A DNA stretch of 10,940 nt, taken from contig DUEF01000322.1 of NCBI GenBank assembly GCA_011176555.1, positions 1 to 10,940 of the forward strand. Reading direction: 5' to 3'. Made by a program: the position numbers and the translations under genes. This stretch comes from Caldilineae bacterium. Its GTDB lineage: Bacteria > Chloroflexota > Anaerolineae > J102. Each line of letters starts with the position of its first letter. Positions within the stretch are counted from its first letter, which is position 1. Below, in pieces: positions 5,929 to 10,940 of the stretch. The notes below the pieces were generated by a model that saw nothing but the letters and a program-made list of their open reading frames with translations, searched no databases and had not been told where the DNA came from.

Positions 5929-7887
5929 TCATGGGCAGGTGTGGCCATCGGTGCTGACCGTAGTCCCGCGCGAGACGAGCACACAACGGACGCAGGCGTC
6001 GAACACCTCGCCCCCCTCCAGGCGCGTGTGCATCAGCGTAAGATCGCTGCCTTGCCTTTTCACCGAATAATCCAATCCCTTCAGCAGACCGCCGTAGAAC
6101 AAGATTAGTCCGTCGCCTCTGGTTTCCAGTCCCACATTTATATCTGCGCCCCTGCCCATGGCTGTGACATCATGGGTTTCCAATCGAGTCGTGATGTCGC
6201 CCGTCAGGACCAGCCCCACGGCCTTGGGGTCCGGCTCCGGCCCACCGGTGGGAACAATAGCATCACCCGTTTCACTCTGTGCCAGAAGCGCGCCCCTGGC
6301 CAGAAACACGCCGGCGTATAACGTGGAATCGCCGCCATCCAGAGCTAATCCATAACTATGAATCCGCCCATCAACGCCCTCCGCTTTGACATCACGCGCC
6401 TCCAGACTGCTTATAGAACATCTGATGCCAGCCGCTGTCTCCCCTTTTTCGCCCGTAAAACTCCCGCCAACCAGGGTGACCCGAACGTCATCACAATCGA
6501 GGCCCGTGTTTCTGTACAATGCGTTTTTTCCGACAGCGACCACATCTTCCGCATACAGTGCGGCATCGTTCTTGCGGACGTAAATCCCATCGGCGTACTG
6601 TCCATCCCGCGCGGTGAACGTCCCCCCCAGCAACTCGCCCTGCACGTCGCCGCCGTAGCCATCTTGATAGTAAGCGCTGTTGAGCAATGAAGCGTTGTTG
6701 GCCGAGGCGTTGATTTCGGCTGCCCGCATCTCGCCTTGGTTGACGATCCCGTGGGCCTCGGCTCCCCCCCAGGCGCTGTAGTCGCCCCCTTGCAGTTGAA
6801 TCTGGCCCCCGTTAAACAGGCCCAGGCCCACACTATTGCCGTGCGCGACGGCGGCCGTGGCCGTCACATCTTCCAGGCGCACGTTGGTCGCACCGTTCAG
6901 ATAGATGCCGTGACAACTCTGCTCTCCGCCCTTACATCCGGCCGTCACCCGCCGGATCGTTATCTCCTCGGCTTCCGAAACAACCAACAGCGCGGCCTTG
7001 TGGTCCCCCGATCCCGTGTTAAGCACGGTCAATTCCCGCACCTCGCTATAGTCGACCACGCGTAAGGTCGCCTGCGTGATCGGCAAGCTGCTGCTGGCAA
7101 CTTGTGCGGAGATGGTCGTGGCCCGCTCGCCCGCGCCCTCCAGGATGACATAAGGCTTTAGCGTCACCTCTTCCTGATAGCTCCCCGGCGCCACCCACAC
7201 CAGATAGGGATTTTTCGCGTTGGCGTCGGTGATGCTGTCGATCGCCGCTTGAATGGCGTTGAAATCACCGCCCTTTTGCGCCACCACTACAACCCGGCTC
7301 GGGCGGCTCTGGTAACGGCCATCGAACCAGCTTTTGTCTGCGCTGAAGCGCGTTCCATTCAGGTTCAGGCCCGCCCCTGCGTCATAAGTCGTATCATCAT
7401 CGACGCCATCGGCGAAGCCCGCGGGCGTCTCTTGCAAGCCCTTCCAATTCATGCGCTGGGCCCAAATCGCCTTGGGCGCTTGCAAGATGATTTGCCGGTC
7501 GCCCAGCAAGGTGTAAGCGCCGCTCCCGGCCGGGCAGCGCACCTCGGTTTCCAGCCATTGGTGGTTTTCGCTAAAAGGCTCCTTGCCAAAGTCCAGGAAC
7601 ACGTGAAAATAACCCTCGCGCACCGTTACATTTCCTATTTGTTCCACTGGCGCGATCTGCTCCCCGCCCTGGGAAGCATTCCAAAGGGAAAAATGGAAAT
7701 CGCATGCGCCGTCATAGGGGTCGCCTTCCTTTTCAAGATAGCCTTGATAGGAAAATGAGCTTTCGGAAATGTAAACAAAGGCGGCGCTGGCGTCAGGTCC
7801 ATTCGCCTGAGACGAGATAGTCCCGCCTGATGCGAACAGCGTGAGCGCCAACAAAAGCGCAACCAGAAGGACAAATCGGGTTTTCAT
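5929..7887 (-). CDS. Secreted right-handed beta-helix protein with N-terminal YQG module
   Basis: The product has 652 residues. A signal peptide (1 to about 22) precedes a module at about 44-143 (SSFSYQG to RQIILQAPKAIWA) that is the same as that of the next gene. Residues 157-184 carry the linker GFADGVDDDTTYDAGAGLNLNG, a motif familiar from fibre-like proteins. From about 198 the protein looks like the start of a pectinesterase-type beta-helix (VVVAQKGGDFNAIQAAID, then a PGSYQEEV strand and LEGAGERATTIS). It continues as irregular beta-helix coils to about 630. I do not see the catalytic Asp/Arg motifs of pectin methylesterases, so a binding or structural role is more likely than catalysis. 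The C-terminus has four cysteines in the last 25 residues or so. The start at 7887 has GGGAGAA about 8 nt upstream. It lies 56 nt before the S74 fibre gene and both are probably in one transcript. Confidence 0.85.
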   Translation of the reverse strand: MKTRFVLLVALLLALTLFASGGTISSQANGPDASAAFVYISESSFSYQGYLEKEGDPYDGACDFHFSLWNASQGGEQIAPVEQIGNVTVREGYFHVFLDFGKEPFSENHQWLETEVRCPAGSGAYTLLGDRQIILQAPKAIWAQRMNWKGLQETPAGFADGVDDDTTYDAGAGLNLNGTRFSADKSWFDGRYQSRPSRVVVVAQKGGDFNAIQAAIDSITDANAKNPYLVWVAPGSYQEEVTLKPYVILEGAGERATTISAQVASSSLPITQATLRVVDYSEVRELTVLNTGSGDHKAALLVVSEAEEITIRRVTAGCKGGEQSCHGIYLNGATNVRLEDVTATAAVAHGNSVGLGLFNGGQIQLQGGDYSAWGGAEAHGIVNQGEMRAAEINASANNASLLNSAYYQDGYGGDVQGELLGGTFTARDGQYADGIYVRKNDAALYAEDVVAVGKNALYRNTGLDCDDVRVTLVGGSFTGEKGETAAGIRCSISSLEARDVKAEGVDGRIHSYGLALDGGDSTLYAGVFLARGALLAQSETGDAIVPTGGPEPDPKAVGLVLTGDITTRLETHDVTAMGRGADINVGLETRGDGLILFYGGLLKGLDYSVKRQGSDLTLMHTRLEGGEVFDACVRCVLVSRGTTVSTDGHTCP

Positions 7888-7927
7888 AGGAAATTCTCCC
7901 TGAAAAGGGCCAGTGGATGAATAAAAG

Positions 7928-8149
7928 TTACTTTACTTCCTCATCCCCTCGCGGCTCTCGTTCCATCTCATCCGTCCATCTCTCGATGAAGCGGACGAGT
8001 GCGGGCATGTCGCGGAAGTAGGCGTTTTCCTCTGTGGCGACGTGCTGCACCCAACCGCGCCAGAGCGGAGCGCTTCGTTGGCGGGGCTCCGCCGACTTCC
8101 AGATGCGCAGGACGAAAGAGTGCCGGTGGGAATGGGGGTCGGTCATCAT
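7928..8149 (-). CDS. Small conserved-looking protein of unknown function
   Basis: Using the ATG at 8149, the product has 73 residues (a GTG at 8167 would add six). No signal peptide or membrane segment is seen. The core is HSFVLRIW, APLWRGWVQHV, then YFRDMPALVRFIERW, followed by an acidic/basic tail. I recall similar short proteins with an SFVLRIW...WRGWVQH pattern as common orphans in Chloroflexota, with no known role. That is memory, not a search. The start is preceded by a GGTGGGG stretch about 6 nt upstream that could serve as a weak ribosome-binding site. It lies 40 nt before the beta-helix gene and 67 nt after the regulator, so it may be part of the same transcript. Confidence 0.75.
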   Translation of the reverse strand: MMTDPHSHRHSFVLRIWKSAEPRQRSAPLWRGWVQHVATEENAYFRDMPALVRFIERWTDEMEREPRGDEEVK

Positions 8150-8171
8150 TACAACCCCACCATACACCGTC

Positions 8172-8191
8172 GCTATCTCACAGCTATCTCA
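8172..8191 (-). repeat. Tandem 9-bp direct repeat, 11-bp period; candidate operator
   Basis: TGAGATAGC occurs twice on the minus strand (8191-8183 and 8180-8172), start-to-start 11 bp, about one helical turn. It lies in the short gap between the regulator gene and the 73-residue gene. Same-face direct repeats at this spacing are typical binding sites for OmpR/PhoB- or SARP-type activators. No convincing -10 box is visible beside it. Confidence 0.5.
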
Positions 8192-8216
8192 AAAAACGTC
8201 CCCTGACCCCCGCCGC

Positions 8217-10940
8217 TCACCTGCTCCCGAACAACCTCACACGATGACCCTCTTTGCGCAAAGCCGCCAGGTCGCGCTTGATGGTGCGCTCGCTGACGGC
8301 CAATGCTCGGGCCAGGGCCGCGACGGTGGGGCTCGCATCCTGCTGGCGGGCCTCTGCGACCAGACGCAGGATGATCCGCCGTCGCCTCGCGGTCTTGGCG
8401 TGGATCATATCGTCGTCCGCACGATGCAGCGTCCACAGCACATCCACATGCTCACAATCCTGGAGGGAACGACCCCGTCGCGTCTGTGCCGACGGCAGCC
8501 GCTCCCACACCTGCGCGGGGGATGAAGACGCAGGCAAGGCCAGCGATTGCGCCAGGTCCCACTTCATCCCCAATGCCCGGAAGCTCTCCCGCGCCTGTTC
8601 CTGCAACTGCCGGCCCCGCTCCCGCCCGGCCGCGTTCGACCCGGCCGATAGATAACGCCCATACGCCTCCAGGCTGCGGGCCCATTCCGCCCGGGCCTGC
8701 GTCGTTTTCAACAAATGGATGCTCTTCTCGAACCAGACACGAATTGTCGCATCCTCTCCCCGCGATTGAGCAAGCATCTGCGCCCAGACGCGGGCGGCCT
8801 CGCCCAGATAGAACAGTCCGCGGCTCTCCTCCGCCTCGGCCAGGGCGATGCGTGCATGATGCAAGGCCCGCTCCGCATCCCCTGTGCTGGCGAGGGCCTC
8901 GGCCAGGTGCATGTGAATCGAGATAAAGGAGGCTCTTTCACCGCTGGGGTGCGCCAGAGCCTGGCGTAAGGTCTCGATGGCTTGCCTGACGCGCCCTGTT
9001 CTGAAATACAGCCGTCCCATTTCGTCCAGCGAACTCATTACCAGAGGTTGATCCCCGATGGCCTCGCCGATGGCTGTGGCTTGTTGCAGCAATGACTGCG
9101 CCTGATCGAAATCCCCCAATTCCAGATAAGCGACGCCCCTGTTACCCAACGCTGCATCCTGGCCGTAAGGATCTGCAATGGCTGTCGCAATGGCCTCCGC
9201 CTCCTGGCAATGACGGATCGATTGTCTGAAATCCCCCATTCGGTTGGCGAGCGCGGACAGGTTGATCAGCGAATAGGAAACGCCCATCAGATCGCCGGTC
9301 TGGCGGCGGAGGGCCAGCGCCCGTTCCAATTGTTCTCGGGCTGCATCGAACCGCCCCACCATTTGCAAAGCATAGCCCATACGATTAAGTGCGTCCGCCA
9401 GGTGGCGTTGTTCATGGCGTTTCTCGAAACCCGCAACGGCTCGGGTGTAGCAAATGATGGATTCATCGTAATGGCCACTGTTGCGGAGAGCATTGGCCTG
9501 ACTCAAAAACGCCCAGGCCAATAGCGACTCCCGGGCGTCACTGCGGGCGATGCGTTGGGCCGTGGCCTGCGCTTCGCGCCCCCTCTTCAGTGCGGCCTCG
9601 TAGTCCCCTCGCTGAAAATGGAGATAGCTAAGCTGGTTGAGCACCCGTGTTTCGGTCGGAACAGCGCCCAGACGCCGCGCCAGACGCCGCGTTTGTTGGA
9701 ACTCCCTTTCGGCAACATCGAAGGGTCCCAACACTTGCCGGGCCATCGCCTTCTCCTCCAAAATCTCCAACTGCAACGCAGCATCGCCCGCAGCGAGCCG
9801 CCGCCACGCCGCCAGAGCCTGCTGCGAATGCGTCAGCGCCGCCCGCCTCGCGTACGACTGTCGGGCGCGTCGCCCCGCCAGCAGATGATAGCGCGCCGCT
9901 TTTTCCCAGACCTCGGCCTTCTGCCAGTGCCGGGCCAACGCCGCCACCCGGTGGGGATGCGTCGATTCCAGGGCGATGGCGGCGCGGTCGTGCAACACCC
10001 GTCGCTCCGCTTCCTCAATCATGCCGTACGCCACTGTATGAATCTGATCATGGACGAAACGATAGCCCGCCTCCCTTTCCAACAGCAGACGGCGCTCGAT
10101 AAGGGTCCGTACGGCCGTCAGCACCGTTGCATCCTCCAGCCCGCTCACTGCCCGCAACAGCGCATACGCACAATCAGGCCCCAGCACCGCGGCCGCACTC
10201 GCCACCTGCCACTGTTCGGCGGACAGATTCTCGAAACGTCGGGTGATGACCTGAAAAATCTGTTCGGGGATCGGAATCCGGGCGTATTCGTCCTGGGCCC
10301 AGGGCATGGCCCATGCGCCTGACTGGTCGCGATAGAGCAACCCCGTTTCGTAAAGATTGCTTAACGTCTCCAGCAAGAAAAGAGGATTGCCTCCCGCCGC
10401 CTGCCGGATGCGCCGGGCGAGATGTTGCACGCTCTCGCGTAACCCCAGCGCCTCGCGGATCAGCATTTCCACTTCCTCGACATCCAGGGGCCTGAGATGA
10501 ATGCGAACGACGCCGTCGGCCAGGAACAACGCCTGAAATGCGGGCCAGAGCGAATCATTCGCCCGCGCTTCCTCTGCCCGAAAACTGCCGATGATCAACA
10601 CGCCGCTCTCGGCCAGCGTGGGGGCGAGTTCAGCCAACAAATTCAACGCGCTCTCGTCTGTCCAGTGCAAGTCTTCCAGAATCAGGAGATGGGGTTTGAT
10701 CTGGCCCAGCGTTTGCAGGGTGCGACCGATGGCGGAGGAAAATTGCTTCTCGCCCGCGATCCCTCCCACAGCTTCAGCGTCCGCCCCCGGCAGCAGGGGC
10801 GTAATCCTGCGAAACCAGACGTCGGGAAGCATGTGCTGAAGCTGCTCCCGGCGCATAGGCGTAACAGCCATGCGAAAGAGCTCCCGAAAAAGCGGGAAAT
10901 AGGACTCTCGGTCCTGTTCCGTACTGCGTGCGCTGCACAC
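8217..10940 (-). CDS. STAND-type ATPase-TPR transcriptional regulator with C-terminal winged HTH, N-terminus outside window
   Basis: The open frame reaches the window edge, so only the last 907 residues are seen; a GTG at the edge should not be taken as the start. In visible numbering, a Walker-B-like LLILEDLHW is at 85-93, a sensor-like LIIGSFR at 115-121, GGNPLFLLE at 183-191, and FVHD at 295-298. These mark the MalT/AAA_16-type STAND ATPase family; the Walker A loop would lie upstream. About 345-770 are tetratricopeptide-like helices, many with AxxxL...G.Y..A spacing. Residues about 846-900 form a DeoR/HTH_11-like winged helix (VAALARALAVSERTIKRDLAALRKEG). Such proteins are ATP-driven signal-responsive switches: a ligand bound by the TPR sensor would release DNA binding. 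The adjacent secreted-protein genes are plausible targets, but this is inferred from position only. A terminal DeoR-like HTH in place of the usual LuxR-type one is notable. Confidence 0.85.
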   Translation of the reverse strand: MCSARSTEQDRESYFPLFRELFRMAVTPMRREQLQHMLPDVWFRRITPLLPGADAEAVGGIAGEKQFSSAIGRTLQTLGQIKPHLLILEDLHWTDESALNLLAELAPTLAESGVLIIGSFRAEEARANDSLWPAFQALFLADGVVRIHLRPLDVEEVEMLIREALGLRESVQHLARRIRQAAGGNPLFLLETLSNLYETGLLYRDQSGAWAMPWAQDEYARIPIPEQIFQVITRRFENLSAEQWQVASAAAVLGPDCAYALLRAVSGLEDATVLTAVRTLIERRLLLEREAGYRFVHDQIHTVAYGMIEEAERRVLHDRAAIALESTHPHRVAALARHWQKAEVWEKAARYHLLAGRRARQSYARRAALTHSQQALAAWRRLAAGDAALQLEILEEKAMARQVLGPFDVAEREFQQTRRLARRLGAVPTETRVLNQLSYLHFQRGDYEAALKRGREAQATAQRIARSDARESLLAWAFLSQANALRNSGHYDESIICYTRAVAGFEKRHEQRHLADALNRMGYALQMVGRFDAAREQLERALALRRQTGDLMGVSYSLINLSALANRMGDFRQSIRHCQEAEAIATAIADPYGQDAALGNRGVAYLELGDFDQAQSLLQQATAIGEAIGDQPLVMSSLDEMGRLYFRTGRVRQAIETLRQALAHPSGERASFISIHMHLAEALASTGDAERALHHARIALAEAEESRGLFYLGEAARVWAQMLAQSRGEDATIRVWFEKSIHLLKTTQARAEWARSLEAYGRYLSAGSNAAGRERGRQLQEQARESFRALGMKWDLAQSLALPASSSPAQVWERLPSAQTRRGRSLQDCEHVDVLWTLHRADDDMIHAKTARRRRIILRLVAEARQQDASPTVAALARALAVSERTIKRDLAALRKEGHRVRLFGSR

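Noticed and set aside
5873..5986. Upstream start that would lengthen the S74 fibre protein by 38 residues.
   Set aside because: It would bury the signal peptide and overlap the end of the beta-helix gene. The ATG at 5872 has AGGAGG at ideal spacing and is followed at once by a signal peptide.
7020..7320. Pectin methylesterase activity for the 652-residue protein.
   Set aside because: Only the N-terminal beta-helix strands resemble that family; the catalytic aspartate and arginine motifs are not visible.
8150..8167. GTG start giving a 79-residue version of the small unknown protein.
   Set aside because: The ATG at 8149 has a G-rich stretch at suitable spacing, and the six extra residues look like the translated ribosome-binding region. 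The choice is not certain.

Overview
The window looks like a chromosomal segment of a member of the Chloroflexota, probably Anaerolineae/Caldilineae/Ardenticatenia-like. This is inferred from several things: small secreted proteins ending in a YLPL-type tail, Pro/Thr-rich lipoproteins, a STAND-type ATPase-TPR regulator, and GC-rich third codon positions. No taxonomic marker was searched. Every supported gene lies on the minus strand, so transcription runs from high to low coordinates. Both edge genes are cut by the window.

Layout in transcription order. (1) 10940-8217 is the C-terminal 907 residues of a large ATPase-TPR regulator with a winged-helix DNA-binding tail. (2) 8149-3954 is a close-packed row of four genes: a 73-residue unknown, a 652-residue secreted beta-helix protein, a 546-residue secreted protein with YadA-like head repeats and an S74 self-cleaving chaperone, and a 93-residue secreted glycine-rich protein whose start overlaps the preceding stop (ATGA). 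The two large secreted proteins share the same roughly 100-residue N-terminal YQG module, which suggests one cell-surface or extracellular assembly. A perfect 18-bp inverted repeat (3864-3913) follows the row, then a short decayed coding remnant (3711-3862).

(3) 3650-2416 is a stable-RNA transcription unit. A perfect consensus sigma-70 promoter is followed by the RNase P RNA gene (rnpB) and then tRNA-Leu(TAG), Ala(TGC), Gly(GCC), Phe(GAA), Gln(TTG) and His(GTG), ending in a hairpin terminator. No terminator separates rnpB from the first tRNA, so the ribozyme RNA appears to be co-transcribed with its own substrates. (4) 2308-909 is a promoter plus a lipoprotein PQQ-dependent sugar dehydrogenase. 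(5) 899-1 is a promoter, a roughly 225-nt structured leader that contains a terminator-like hairpin, a cold-shock protein gene, and 11 nt later a SlyD-like FKBP prolyl isomerase that runs off the left edge. This is a plausible cold-stress RNA-chaperone/foldase operon.

The points most worth a second look are the rnpB-tRNA operon, the cold-shock leader with mutually exclusive pairings, the twin YQG-module secreted proteins beside a dedicated-looking regulator, and a possible C-terminal sorting tail shared by the 93-residue protein and the nearby coding remnant.
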